Below, in pieces: positions 17,506-26,692 of a stretch of DNA of 51,342 nt. The stretch's first letter is position 1. Every line of letters begins with the position of its first letter. The stretch is from an uncultured Collinsella sp. (GTDB lineage Bacteria; Actinomycetota; Coriobacteriia; Coriobacteriales; Coriobacteriaceae). The notes below the pieces were generated by a model. It was not told where the DNA came from. It saw nothing but the letters and a program-made list of their open reading frames with translations, and did not search any database. The DNA lies in assembly GCA_900756945.1 (NCBI GenBank), contig CAAELZ010000097.1, positions 1 through 51,342 of the forward strand, given 5' to 3'. Both the position numbers and the translations under genes were made by a program.

Positions 17506-17698
17506 AGCGCCTCGCAACTGTTCTATCACACTCATATGTCAGTTGTTAATTATGCCGCGAATCAGCTCTCCGCGGTGGGTAATTCGGCTGTTGCCTGAGA
17601 ACTATTGCGGCGTCTTAGTTTGTGTTTACGCAAGGCTGTGCTCAATGTTGCCGTATCATAAGCCGTCGCAAACGTGAAATAGAAAGAAGGAGTCTCAT

Positions 17699-18733
17699 AT
17701 GCAACTGGCGAATATCGTACGCGAGCGCTGGAAGGGTGTCTTGTTCTGCCTGATCATCGCTATCCCAGCGACGTTGCTCGGCAAACAAATTGAGGTGGTC
17801 GGCGGGCCGGTATTTGCCATCCTCTTTGGCATGGTCCTGGCGCTCGTCTTTCCCAAGAATCGTCGCGAACAGCTCACCGCTGGCGTCACCTATACGTCCA
17901 AAAAAGTCTTGCAGTACGCGGTTATCCTGCTTGGCTTTGGCATGAACCTCTCCCAGATTCTGTCCAAGGGCGCCCAGTCGCTGCCGATTATCGTGGCGAC
18001 AATCTCGACCTCGCTTGTCATCGCCTTTGTGCTCTGCCGCGTCATGAACGTACCGGGCAAGATCGCGACGCTTGTGGGTGTGGGTTCGTCGATTTGCGGC
18101 GGTTCTGCCATCGCCGCGACCGCGCCCGTCATCGATGCCGACGATCGCGAGATTGCCCAGGCTATTTCGGTCATCTTCCTGTTTAACGTTATCGCGGCGC
18201 TCGTGTTTCCGACGCTCGGCGGCATGCTCGGGCTGACCAACGAGGGCTTTGGCCTGTTTGCCGGCACCGCCATCAACGACACCTCGTCCGTAACGGCTGC
18301 GGCGAGCGCTTGGGACAGCATGCATCCCGGCGCCAATGTGCTCGAGAGCGCCACGGTGGTCAAGCTCACCAGGACGCTGGCCATTATTCCCATTACGTTG
18401 GCTCTCGCATGTTGGCAGATGCATCTGGCGCGCAAGGCCGGCGGCGACGCCAAAAGCACGTTCTCGTTTAAACGCGCGTTTCCCATGTTTGTGCTGTTCT
18501 TTGTGCTGGCGAGCGTAATCACCACGGTGCTTCAGCTTCCTGCGTCCCTTACGGCTCCCATCAAGGAGCTGTCGAAGTTTTTTATTGTGATGGCCATGGC
18601 GGCTATTGGTTTTAATACCGATATCGTCGAGCTGGTCAAAAAGGGCGGCAAGCCCATCGCATTGGGCTTTTGCTGCTGGATTGGCATTGCGTGCATGAGT
18701 TTGGGAATGCAGCACGTGCTGGGAATCTGGTAG
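17699..18733 (+). CDS. YeiH-type (UPF0324) integral membrane protein
   Basis: 344 residues, about ten hydrophobic helices. Family words seen include GGPVFAILFGMVLAL, LLGFGMNLSQI, GVGSSICGGSAIAATAPVI and GTAINDTSSVTAA. The family is often annotated as a putative sulfate exporter, but direct proof for most members is lacking. AAGGAG precedes ATG 17699. The divergent GntR regulator is its likely controller. A long imperfect palindrome at 18793-18857 follows the gene. Confidence 0.85.
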   Translation: MQLANIVRERWKGVLFCLIIAIPATLLGKQIEVVGGPVFAILFGMVLALVFPKNRREQLTAGVTYTSKKVLQYAVILLGFGMNLSQILSKGAQSLPIIVATISTSLVIAFVLCRVMNVPGKIATLVGVGSSICGGSAIAATAPVIDADDREIAQAISVIFLFNVIAALVFPTLGGMLGLTNEGFGLFAGTAINDTSSVTAAASAWDSMHPGANVLESATVVKLTRTLAIIPITLALACWQMHLARKAGGDAKSTFSFKRAFPMFVLFFVLASVITTVLQLPASLTAPIKELSKFFIVMAMAAIGFNTDIVELVKKGGKPIALGFCCWIGIACMSLGMQHVLGIW

Positions 18734-18792
18734 AGAAGCAGCTTATTTGTGTGCTGGTTGCTGGTTGCTGGTGAGCGCAAGCCTGCGGTGGA

Positions 18793-18857
18793 GCGATAGG
18801 AGCTCTTGCGGGTATGGCTTGTCCGCAGGTTTATAAGTCCCGAAGAGCTCTTATCGC
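18793..18857. repeat. Long imperfect palindrome downstream of the YeiH gene
   Basis: GCGATAGGAGCTCTTGCGGG (18793-18812) pairs with CCCGAAGAGCTCTTATCGC (18839-18857) around a 26-base loop. It is preceded by short tandem GCTGGTT units near 18752. It may be a transcription end structure. The rest of 18734-19006 holds no gene. Confidence 0.6.
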
Positions 18858-19006
18858 CCCGCCAGGATGGCGATGCGGGGCAACACCTATACTCGCAGGA
18901 CGGCGCTTTCTGCCCTATAGTGTTTGGTGAGCAATATCGTTCAATTTTGAAACACTCGGTCGTGCGACTGTCGGCGGTTGCACGTCGCCACGGACAGGGG
19001 CAAATC

Positions 19007-20224
19007 ATGGATAGCGATGCCAAGCTAAACATCTTGACCGAGGCCCTGGCTGCTGCCGGGGCCTCGGCATTGGCAATCGATGCGCGTGGGGACGTCGTGA
19101 TCTCGACCATGAATGACGCGGCGCTTGAGCGGGATGTGGCGACTTTTGTCGCTGAGCGCCTCGACCGTATAGGAGACGGCGCGCGTCTGGTTATGGGGCG
19201 TGCGGGTACGCGCCTGAGCCTGACCGTTCGCCCCACCGACAAAGAGGGCGGGGGCCTTTGGGTCGTCGTGGTCCGCGAGGTGCGCGGCGCCGCGGCACAT
19301 GCGGGCATCGAGTGGCTCAACGCCGGCGAAGTTGAGGCCCGCTACGAATCGAGCGCGTATGGCATCGTTGAGGGGGCGGCCTCGGTAGCTGCGCCGGTCG
19401 CCGAGAGCTACGCGCGCGGCGTGCCCCTTATGCTCGAGGGCGAGCTGGGAGCGGGTCAGGTCGAGATCGCCAAGCGCCTCTATCTGGACGGTCCTTTTGC
19501 CGATCAACCCTTTGTTGCCGTTGCGCTCGATGAGCTTACCGATCGCGGTTGGCGCCACGTGCTCAAAAGCGCCGAATCGCCGTTGTTCCAAACGGGGCTG
19601 ACACTTTGCATTGCGGGCTGGAATGCGGTTGGCCCCCAGCGCCTTCGCGAGCTCGTTTCCACGATGGCCGACACCGCGTTGGCGACGCGCTGCCATGTGG
19701 TGCTGACGGCGAATGACATGCCGGGCGGCAGCGAAAGTGATCAAGCCGCCTTTGTGACCGAGCGCTTCGCCTGTGCGGTGAGCGTGGCGCCGGCAATCGT
19801 CGAGCAGGGAGCCGCGTCGACGAAGGTTGCGCGCTATTTGGAATATCTCGCTGGTGCATTTGGGACGGCAGCGCCCACGCTGTCTGCCGCGGCGACGAAG
19901 GCGCTCGATGCTTACCGCTGGCCGCGCAATTATCTGCAGCTCCGCGAGGTCTCGGAACGACTGTATATATTGGTGGGGGCGGGCACGGTGGATCGCGCTG
20001 TGGCGGAGGAAGTGCTAGCCCAAGAGGACGTGATTAAGACCGCAACCTTTGGCGCCCCGACACTCGAAAGCGACCTGTATATCCTGCGACCGCTGACCGA
20101 TACCGAGCGAGATATCGCGCATCTGGTTGTAGATCATCTCCACGGCAACCGAACCCGTGCGGCGGAGGTGCTGGGCATAAGCCGAACAACGCTGTGGCGC
20201 TTACTGAAGGACGATGACCGTTGA
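19007..20224 (+). CDS. Degenerate sigma-54-activator-like regulator with Fis-type HTH
   Basis: 405 residues. An N-terminal sensor-like part (1-110) is followed by a region aligned with the AAA+ domain of NtrC-type activators. Walker A reads GELGAGQVEIA, so the ATP-binding lysine is missing; the Walker B acidic pair is absent (FQTGLTLCIAG) and no GAFTGA loop is seen. The WPRNYLQLREVSERL segment still matches the family's WPGN-L motif. The C-terminus has a clear Fis-type helix-turn-helix, GNRTRAAEVLGISRTTLWRLL. AGGGG precedes ATG 19007. It probably no longer uses ATP or contacts sigma-54 and may act as a simple DNA-binding regulator, as TyrR does. Its targets are unknown. Confidence 0.75.
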   Translation: MDSDAKLNILTEALAAAGASALAIDARGDVVISTMNDAALERDVATFVAERLDRIGDGARLVMGRAGTRLSLTVRPTDKEGGGLWVVVVREVRGAAAHAGIEWLNAGEVEARYESSAYGIVEGAASVAAPVAESYARGVPLMLEGELGAGQVEIAKRLYLDGPFADQPFVAVALDELTDRGWRHVLKSAESPLFQTGLTLCIAGWNAVGPQRLRELVSTMADTALATRCHVVLTANDMPGGSESDQAAFVTERFACAVSVAPAIVEQGAASTKVARYLEYLAGAFGTAAPTLSAAATKALDAYRWPRNYLQLREVSERLYILVGAGTVDRAVAEEVLAQEDVIKTATFGAPTLESDLYILRPLTDTERDIAHLVVDHLHGNRTRAAEVLGISRTTLWRLLKDDDR

Positions 20225-20308
20225 GCGAGGCGCCCGTGACCGCGCGCGACGCGTGTGCTACAGTCCAAAGCGTTATTGTTTCGATTTGGTTACGGCGTGC
20301 GGGGGCGT

Positions 20309-20884
20309 ATGGCTGAGACTACAAAACCGAGCCGCAGAAGGCGGAGCGCCGCGCCGGTCAACCGACGCACGACATCGGTGACGTGGGGCAAACACGCCTC
20401 GGGGTTTGATGGTTCGTTCAAGCGCACTAAATACGGCTATCCTTCGGCAAGCGCCCGCTTGGCCATGCAGGCAGAGTCCTCGTTGTGGGGCCGCAAGTGC
20501 GTGGTGGGCTCAAAGCTCAAGCACGACGGCACGCTCGGTTACATCAGCCGCGGGGCGGCTCGTCGCAGCGGACTCAATCCGGCTGGTTGGCATCGTTATG
20601 TTCCGATCGCGGTCGTCGTTGCAGTGATCGTCATCGCACTCGCTGCGCTTGGCTACGCCGGCGGCGGCGCCAACTTGGACGCAATGTTTAAATCGCCCGA
20701 GCTCGCACATGCAGGCATAGAAGTTGTCGAGGGCGCACAGGTCCAGACGGGCGTCGCGCCCCAGCGCGGAATCGTTGCGGCGGTCACCACCATCGCCGAT
20801 GCTCAAAAGGACGAGGACGAGCAAGACGACGACGCCGAAACGACCCAGACGAACGAAACGACGACAACTCCATCGGCAAGATAA
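20309..20884 (+). CDS. Single-pass membrane protein of unknown function
   Basis: 191 residues, not recognised. The basic N-terminal half (about 1-88) is rich in R, K and S (SRRRRSAAPVNRRTTSVTW, GSFKRTKYGYPSASARLAMQ). One hydrophobic helix follows (about 92-114, YVPIAVVVAVIVIALAALGYA), then a short segment and a very acidic, threonine-rich tail (KDEDEQDDDAETTQ). The charge pattern predicts a cytoplasmic N-terminus and an outside tail. ATG 20309 follows a GGGGGC ribosome-like site. It begins 85 bases after the degenerate regulator and may be cotranscribed with it. Confidence 0.6.
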   Translation: MAETTKPSRRRRSAAPVNRRTTSVTWGKHASGFDGSFKRTKYGYPSASARLAMQAESSLWGRKCVVGSKLKHDGTLGYISRGAARRSGLNPAGWHRYVPIAVVVAVIVIALAALGYAGGGANLDAMFKSPELAHAGIEVVEGAQVQTGVAPQRGIVAAVTTIADAQKDEDEQDDDAETTQTNETTTTPSAR

Positions 20885-20984
20885 GTTGCGAGCGGAGCAG
20901 CAAATTTGGGACGGGGCCTTTTAGCTGCCCAAGTGTCGAATGTCAACAGTGGCGCACCTGATGTCAGTCGCCAACAGCGAGCGA

Positions 20985-21120
20985 GCCGCATTTGCGCCAA
21001 GGTGACGTGAAATGAGAGGGCGCTGACCTTCTGGTCGCGCCCTCAAAATTGAACGTCAGATTGACGTGAATGCGGCCCGCGCAGCGTCAGCGGGTCCGCC
21101 GTTCGTTAGAACGGCGGAAC
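20985..21120 (-). repeat. Element D4 plus adjoining terminator hairpin
   Basis: Arms 20985-21008 (begins GCCGCATTTGCGCC) and 21053-21076 (ends GTGAATGCGGC) pair at about 19 of 24 positions. The inner hairpin is GGGCGCTGACC/GGTCGCGCCC. The hairpin GTCCGCCGTTC/AACGGCGGAAC (21094-21120) lies next to the stop of the minus-strand nitroreductase gene. The inner part closely matches D3, but the outer arms are different in sequence and still complementary. Confidence 0.72.
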
Positions 21121-21123
21121 TAA

Positions 21124-21645
21124 TTACTTCACGTACACCACGTTGTCGCGGCGCGGCTTTGCCTCGGGAAGCGTGTCTTCGGCATAGCCCAGAATGCAGT
21201 GACCGACACCGCGCAGGCTGCCGTCGGCGGGCAGGCCCCAGCTGGCCAGCAGCTCCAGGCCCTCGGGCGAGTCAAAGACCTCATGTGCGCGGTGAATCCA
21301 GCACGAATCGACACCCAGTGCATAGGCGGCGTTGAGCAGGTTGCCCATGGCGAGCGAACCGTCTTCCAGATGCGTTGGCACGCTGCGGTCAACCAGCACC
21401 ACCACAACGGTCTTGGCGCCATAGAAGGGGTCACCTTTGCTGCCCATGACCTGGTCGTTGAGCTGTGAGAGACGCTCAACGGTTGCGGGGTCGGTGACGG
21501 CGACAAACGTCACCGGCTGGCGGCCCATGCCGCTCGGTGCATATTGGCCGGCTTCGATAATACGTGCAAGCTTCTCGGCCTCGACGGGACGATCGCTGTA
21601 TTTGCGGCAGCTGCGGCGGTGAATGAGCGCTTCGATGGTTTCCAT
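21124..21645 (-). CDS. Nitroreductase-family flavoprotein
   Basis: 173 residues. The N-terminus METIEALIHRRSCRKYSDRPV and GQYAPSGMGRQPVTFVAV form the FMN-binding part of the nitroreductase fold. AYALGVDSCWIHRAHEV and VGHCILGYAEDTLPEAKPRRDNVVYV are also typical. It probably reduces quinone- or nitro-like substrates with NAD(P)H in the cytoplasm; the natural substrate is unknown. The start at 21645 is fixed by AAGGAG seven bases upstream; a longer reading frame to 21741 lacks this. The 3' end carries the hairpin plus D4 module. Confidence 0.87.
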   Translation of the reverse strand: METIEALIHRRSCRKYSDRPVEAEKLARIIEAGQYAPSGMGRQPVTFVAVTDPATVERLSQLNDQVMGSKGDPFYGAKTVVVVLVDRSVPTHLEDGSLAMGNLLNAAYALGVDSCWIHRAHEVFDSPEGLELLASWGLPADGSLRGVGHCILGYAEDTLPEAKPRRDNVVYVK

Positions 21646-21940
21646 GGTGTCTCCTTGTGGTGGCGTTGCAGATGCCACGTTCATACCCGTCGGGCTCAAA
21701 CGATAGACGGTCAATTGCCCGGCCAAAAGGATAGATTCCAATTGGGAAAGTAGGTTTGCATAAAAGTACCTTCAGAATGTGACAAACCAATGGGATGGTT
21801 AAACGTTTTATCCCGTCTACCCTGCGGTTTTTTACCACTTGCCTAAATGACGAACGCATAACCTCTGATAAAGGTTTTACTAAAGAAGTACCAACGTTTA
21901 TCAATGCGCCGTGGTGGCGCCGGGCCAGGAGGTAACTATC

Positions 21941-22231
21941 ATGTTCCAGGCTGGAGATGTCGTCGAGACCGATTTCGAAGGATTTCTGAAGCTGCTGCGT
22001 TCCAAGACGCGCGCTTTTGTGACGATTGACAACCACGAGTACTACATCACACATACCGATGGGTACTGGCGTGTTCAGGATTGTGAGGCCATCAACGATA
22101 AGGGCCACTTTACTGACTGCTCCGAGTTGGTCAATACGGTCTGCGAGGTTGTTGAGCTGCCTTGGATCTGCGGCAAGAGCCTGCATGACAGCTTTGCGGG
22201 CGCTACGGTTTACGAGGCCGTCGCTGCCTAA
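21941..22231 (+). CDS. Small protein of unknown function
   Basis: 96 residues, MFQAGDVVETDFEGFLKLLR at the start, no signal peptide or membrane helix, four cysteines (among them QDCE, TDCSE, NTVCEVV, WICGK) that might bind metal or form bonds. It is probably cytoplasmic. GGAGG precedes ATG 21941 with good spacing, and a strong terminator follows, so it is very likely a real single-gene unit. No family was recognised. Upstream, 21646-21940 has no gene; it contains GATAAA/TTTATC arms at 21868-21902. Confidence 0.7.
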   Translation: MFQAGDVVETDFEGFLKLLRSKTRAFVTIDNHEYYITHTDGYWRVQDCEAINDKGHFTDCSELVNTVCEVVELPWICGKSLHDSFAGATVYEAVAA

Positions 22232-22257
22232 CAGGCAATAAAACCTGAATTTCACGT

Positions 22258-22293
22258 GACCGCTGGCGCCGCCCCCGCGCCGGCGGTCTTTTT
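22258..22293 (+). terminator. Rho-independent terminator
   Basis: GACCGCTGGCGC and GCGCCGGCGGTC around CGCCCCC, then TTTTTC. Confidence 0.88.
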
Positions 22294-22336
22294 CTGCCGA
22301 TGGGCCATAAAAGTGCAAGCATTTGCGGAGCGCCTG

Positions 22337-22396
22337 TTGACGATAGTCAAAACTCGGACTAATCTAGAGACATAAAATTGGTCAAAAATCGGACAA
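22337..22396 (+). promoter_or_regulatory. Promoter and two MarR-type operator sites
   Basis: TTGACG (22337-22342) and TAATCT (22360-22365) are 17 bases apart. Overlapping the spacer is TAGTCAAAACTCGGACTA (22344-22361), and a near-repeat, TTGGTCAAAAATCGGACAA (22378-22396), follows. Both lie just upstream of the marR-like gene, as expected for autoregulation of the operon. Confidence 0.68.
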
Positions 22397-22412
22397 TCGA
22401 ATGGTGGGATAG

Positions 22413-22913
22413 ATGAATAGTGCGGTTACGCTGGTCGACTTCGACCGGTTGCTCAATGGACTCGACCATATCTATTCGGAGTTCTCGCGCGCCTGCGGTC
22501 TTTCGGACTGCGCTTACTGGATGCTCGTCGATACCAGCACGGCGGGCGGCAGTGTTGCCGTAAGCCGTCTGACAAGCGAATGGTTCTACAGCAAGCAGAC
22601 TATCAACTCGGCCATTAAAACCTTGACGGCGCGGGGCTTCGCAACGTTGGAGTTTGCCGAAGGCAGCCGTAAGAACAAGGTTGTGCGTTTGACCGAAGCG
22701 GGCATGCGGTTTGCCGAGCGTTATGCGTTGCCGGCACTCAAGGCCGAACAGCGAGCCTTTGGTGCGCTTGAGCCATGTGAGCAGCGCGAGATTATGCGCT
22801 TGATCGGCAAATTCTCTCGGGTGCTCGGCGATGAGTGCGATGCCTTTAAGCAGCATATCGCTGCCGAGAGCCAGGCCGAGAATCAAGGTGAGGGGGAGTC
22901 GTGCGACTCTTAA
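22413..22913 (+). CDS. MarR-family transcriptional regulator
   Basis: 166 residues with the MarR winged helix (about 40-105): VSRLTSEWFYSKQTINSAIKTL and ARGFATLEFAEGSRKNKVVRLTEAGM. Helices at both ends would form the dimer. It overlaps the following ABC exporter gene by 13 bases, so the three genes form one operon. With paired operator-like sites over the promoter, it probably represses the exporter until a toxic ligand binds. The ligand is unknown. Confidence 0.9.
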   Translation: MNSAVTLVDFDRLLNGLDHIYSEFSRACGLSDCAYWMLVDTSTAGGSVAVSRLTSEWFYSKQTINSAIKTLTARGFATLEFAEGSRKNKVVRLTEAGMRFAERYALPALKAEQRAFGALEPCEQREIMRLIGKFSRVLGDECDAFKQHIAAESQAENQGEGESCDS

Positions 22914-24637
22914 TGAGGTTTATGAAGCCGTATCGCAGGCTTGTCGCGGTGACGTTGTTGGTGCTGCTAATCGACAACGTCGGTACGCTGTTGGTTCCCA
23001 CGATGCTGGCGAACATGGTCAACACCGGCATCACCACGGGCGATGTCGACTACATCCTGCGCAACGGCCTCTACATGCTTATCGCGACCGGCATGGCCAG
23101 CGGCGGCGCGGTGCTGGGCTGCTATCTTTCGGCGCGCCTGGCCGCCAACGTGGCCTCCGATATCCGCAACGCCGTCTACGACAAGTCGCTTGAGCTGTCT
23201 GCCAGCGACTTTGAGCGCTTTGGCACGGGCTCGATGATCACGCGTTCGCTCAACGACATCAACGTGATCCAGCAGGCGATTCTGCAGACGATTCAACTGG
23301 TGCTGCCGGTGCCGTTTTTGGCCGTGGCGGGCATCATCTTCGCCTGGTTTATCGATCCCGCCATGGGCACGCTGCTGGGCGTCGTGGTTGCGATCGTGCT
23401 GGTGGCGGCGGTCTTTACGGTCGCTAACGCCGCGCCGATTTTTATGCGCCTGCAGAGCTTTATCGACCGCATGAACGTGGTGCTGCGCGAGAACATCGTG
23501 GGCGTTCGCGTCATCCGCGCCTTTAATAAAGAGCGCCACGAGGAGCAGCGCCTGGACGAGGTGTTTAGCGAGTACGCGGACAACGCCATTAAGGTCAACC
23601 ACCTTTTTGTGGGGCTCGACAGCTCCAGCTTCTTTTTGATGAACATTGCCGAGGTGGCGGTGCTGTGGGTGGGCGGCAACCGCGTGGGCGCCCACGCCAT
23701 GCAGATCGCGAGCATCTCGGCGGTGCTGGAGTACGCGCTTCTGATCCTGTTCTTTGTGATGATGGCGCAGATGGTGGTGCTGACGCTTCCGCGTGCCGCC
23801 GCATGTCTGAACCGCGCACAGCAGGTGCTGGAGATTAAGCCGAGCATCGTCGATGGCCAGCGTACGCTCGATGCGGCCGCGTCCGACTCAAAGGACGGGG
23901 CCGATACGGTCGCCGTGTTCGATCACATGTCGTTTCGCTTTGACGATGCCGACGAGGACACCCTGTGCGACCTGAGCTTTGCCTGTCGTCGCGGGCAGAC
24001 CACCGCGATCGTGGGCTCGACGGGCTCGGGCAAGTCGACGGTGGCAAAGCTTCTACTGCGCTTCCACGATGCCACCAAGGGCATCATTCGCCTGGACGGC
24101 GTCGATCTGCGTGAGCTTTCGCAAGGTGAGATTCGCGGGCGCATTGCCTATGTGCCGCAGAAGGCGTGGCTGTTCTCGGGTACCGTGGCAAGCAATCTGC
24201 GCTTTGGCAACGAGGACGCGACCGAGGCGGACATGCTTCATGCGCTGCAGGTTGCCCAGAGCACCTTTGTGCTCGATCAGCCGCAGGGGCTCGATACCCC
24301 GGTGGTGCAGGGCGGTACGAACTTTTCGGGCGGCCAGCGCCAACGTCTGGCCATCGCCCGTGCGCTCATGAAGCATGCCGATCTATATATCTTCGACGAT
24401 AGTTTTTCGGCCCTGGACTTTAAGACCGATGCAGCCCTGCGCCATGCGCTGCAGGACGAGACGCGCGACGCCGCGGTGCTCATCATCGCGCAGCGCATCT
24501 CGACGATTCTGCACGCCGACCAGATTGTCGTGCTCAAGGATGGCGAGGTCGTGGGCCTGGGCACGCATGGCGAGCTTATGGAAACCTGCGAGGTGTACCG
24601 CGCCATCGCGGAATCGCAGATGAAGGGAGGTGAGTAG
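22901..24637 (+). CDS. ABC exporter half-transporter 1 (degenerate catalytic site)
   Basis: 578 residues: six-helix membrane domain (about 1-310) followed by an ATPase domain. Walker A GSTGSGKST, Q-loop VPQKAWLFSG, signature FSGGQRQRLAIARAL. The Walker B end is FDDSFSALD (Asp instead of the catalytic Glu), and the switch residue is Gln (IIAQRIST) instead of His. Such changes mark the degenerate-site subunit of heterodimeric exporters. GTG 22901 overlaps marR and has GGGGGAG upstream. Its partner is the next gene, 2 bases downstream. It probably exports drugs, lipids or peptides. Confidence 0.92.
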   Translation: MRLLMRFMKPYRRLVAVTLLVLLIDNVGTLLVPTMLANMVNTGITTGDVDYILRNGLYMLIATGMASGGAVLGCYLSARLAANVASDIRNAVYDKSLELSASDFERFGTGSMITRSLNDINVIQQAILQTIQLVLPVPFLAVAGIIFAWFIDPAMGTLLGVVVAIVLVAAVFTVANAAPIFMRLQSFIDRMNVVLRENIVGVRVIRAFNKERHEEQRLDEVFSEYADNAIKVNHLFVGLDSSSFFLMNIAEVAVLWVGGNRVGAHAMQIASISAVLEYALLILFFVMMAQMVVLTLPRAAACLNRAQQVLEIKPSIVDGQRTLDAAASDSKDGADTVAVFDHMSFRFDDADEDTLCDLSFACRRGQTTAIVGSTGSGKSTVAKLLLRFHDATKGIIRLDGVDLRELSQGEIRGRIAYVPQKAWLFSGTVASNLRFGNEDATEADMLHALQVAQSTFVLDQPQGLDTPVVQGGTNFSGGQRQRLAIARALMKHADLYIFDDSFSALDFKTDAALRHALQDETRDAAVLIIAQRISTILHADQIVVLKDGEVVGLGTHGELMETCEVYRAIAESQMKGGE

Positions 24638-24638
24638 C

Positions 24639-26654
24639 ATGACCGAGGAGCTCAAGAAGCAGGGCGGCCTTGTCGATGCCGCCGCTGCGGACGCTGCCGA
24701 TAAAACGGTCGACCAGGCTGCCGCGTCGACCGAGCTGGATGACGCCGCCAAGGCGGCGGCCGGGCGCGAGGCTCGTCGTCAAGCGCTTTACGAGGAAAAC
24801 GAACGAGCCGAGGATGAGCGTGCCCGCGCCGAGGCAGAGCGCATGCGCGACGTGGATGACGAAGACGAAGACGAGACGCCCCGCGATACCTGGGCGACGG
24901 TACGCCGCTTGTGGGGCGAGGCCGCCGGCGACCATTGGCGCTTCTACATCGTGTTTGCGAGCATCGTGTTCTACGTCATCTTTAACACCGCCGCGCCGGC
25001 ATATAGCGCCCATGTTATCGACGAGCTGTGGGGCCATATACAGGTGGCGTTTGCCAGCGGAACCACCTTCAACATCACCTGGGAGAACTGCGGCAAGACC
25101 ATCTTCGTCTACTTTATGATCTGGACTGCCGCTGCCTCGTTCTATGCGCTCCAGAGCTTTTTGATGTCGAGCGTGGCCGAACGCCTCAACCTGCGTCTAC
25201 GCAACCGCATCGCACAAAAGCTCAATCTTCTGCCGCTTGCCTTCTTTGACGCGCATCGTCCCGGTGAGGTCGTCAGCCGTGCGACCAACGACTTGGACAA
25301 GATGTCCGAGAGCATGCAGCGCGGATTGCTGCAGCTGCTTGTGTCGATCGGCACCGTGACGGGTGCCATCATCATGATGTTCGTCTATAGCGTTAAGCTC
25401 ACGCTCGTCTTTTTGGGCTTCACGGCCCTGTCGCTGCTGGTGACCAAAGTGGTTTCGCGCCGCACGCATGATGTAACGGGCGAACGCCAGGAGTGGGTGT
25501 CCAAGATTACGAGCGCGGTCGAGGAGGGCTACTCGGGCCGTCTGGTGATTCGCGCGTTCAACCGCGAGCGCCAGAGTTCTGCCGAGGTACACGAGGCCTC
25601 GGGCGAGCTGGCGCGTGTGAGCGTCAAGGCCGACTTTATGATTAACGCTGTGGGCCCCGCGGTTCGCTTTATCGGTCGTCTGGCGCAGATCGTGATCGCG
25701 CTCGTGGGCTGCAACATGCTGGTGGCCGGTCAGATGACTGTCGGCGTGTTCCAGGCGTTCTTCCAGTTTATCTACGAGGCGTCCGAGCCCATGACGCAGC
25801 TCTCGTTTACCTTCAACTCGCTGCAGAGCGCGCTGGCGAGTGCGGAGCGCGTGTTCGACCTGCTCGATGAGCCCGAGATGGAGGCCGATCCGCAGCCGGG
25901 CGAGGCCGCCAAGCTGCCGGGTCGCGTGGAGGGCCGCGTCTCCTTTGAGCACGTGCGCTTTGGTTATTCGCCCGACAAGCCGCTCATGCGCGACGTGTCG
26001 TTTACCGCCGAGCCGGGCCAGAAGATTGCCGTGGTGGGAACCACGGGCGCAGGCAAGACGACGCTCATCAACCTGCTCATGCGCTTTTACGAGATCGACG
26101 GCGGCCGCATTACGCTTGACGGTGTGGATACGCGCCTCATGGATCGCGGCGAGCTACGGCAGCAGTTTGGCATGGTGCTACAGGATGCCTGGCTGTTCGA
26201 CGGCACGATTGCCGAGAACATCGCCTACGGCTGCCCCGAGGCAACGCGCGAGGAGATTGTTGCGGCCGCTCGCGCCGCCCAGGTCGACTTCTTTGTGCGC
26301 ACCATGCCTCAGGGCTACGACACGCGCGTAGCCAACGATGCCGAAAGCATCAGCCAGGGCCAGCGTCAGCTGCTAACCATCGCACGCGTGCTGCTCAACA
26401 ACCCGGCGATTCTCATCCTGGACGAGGCGACGTCGAGCGTGGATACGCGCACCGAGCTTGCCATCGGCCGCGCCATGGACGCGCTCATGCGCGGCCGCAC
26501 GAGCTTTGTGATCGCGCATCGCCTGTCGACGATTGTGGATGCCGACCTGATCTTGGTTATGGATCACGGCAACATTATCGAGCAGGGAACGCACAAGGAG
26601 CTGCTGGCTGCCGAGGGCGCCTACGCCGACCTCTACCTGAGCCAATTCGCATAA
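24639..26654 (+). CDS. ABC exporter half-transporter 2 (canonical catalytic site)
   Basis: 671 residues. A charged, low-complexity N-terminal extension of about 85 residues (AADAADKTVDQAAAS, then RADEERARAE-like text and DVDDEDEDETPRD) precedes the six-helix membrane domain and the ATPase domain. Walker A is GTTGAGKTT, Walker B is ILDEATSSVD and the switch His is in VIAHRLST. Its signature is SQGQRQLLTIAR rather than LSGGQ; this faces the degenerate Walker site of the first subunit, so the two changes fall in one composite site, as in characterised heterodimers. ATG 24639 has GGGAGG upstream; GTG 24630 is less well placed. Confidence 0.92.
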   Translation: MTEELKKQGGLVDAAAADAADKTVDQAAASTELDDAAKAAAGREARRQALYEENERAEDERARAEAERMRDVDDEDEDETPRDTWATVRRLWGEAAGDHWRFYIVFASIVFYVIFNTAAPAYSAHVIDELWGHIQVAFASGTTFNITWENCGKTIFVYFMIWTAAASFYALQSFLMSSVAERLNLRLRNRIAQKLNLLPLAFFDAHRPGEVVSRATNDLDKMSESMQRGLLQLLVSIGTVTGAIIMMFVYSVKLTLVFLGFTALSLLVTKVVSRRTHDVTGERQEWVSKITSAVEEGYSGRLVIRAFNRERQSSAEVHEASGELARVSVKADFMINAVGPAVRFIGRLAQIVIALVGCNMLVAGQMTVGVFQAFFQFIYEASEPMTQLSFTFNSLQSALASAERVFDLLDEPEMEADPQPGEAAKLPGRVEGRVSFEHVRFGYSPDKPLMRDVSFTAEPGQKIAVVGTTGAGKTTLINLLMRFYEIDGGRITLDGVDTRLMDRGELRQQFGMVLQDAWLFDGTIAENIAYGCPEATREEIVAAARAAQVDFFVRTMPQGYDTRVANDAESISQGQRQLLTIARVLLNNPAILILDEATSSVDTRTELAIGRAMDALMRGRTSFVIAHRLSTIVDADLILVMDHGNIIEQGTHKELLAAEGAYADLYLSQFA

Positions 26655-26685
26655 TGTGACAAAGGGGCAGTCCCGCATGTCACAT
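26654..26685. repeat. Hairpin repeat C
   Basis: ATGTGAC and GTCACAT arms around AAAGGGGCAGTCCCGCAT. It starts within the exporter's stop codon. The loop resembles repeat B (AAAGGTGCCTGTCCCC), but the stem is different. Confidence 0.75.
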
Positions 26686-26692
26686 CAAAAAG

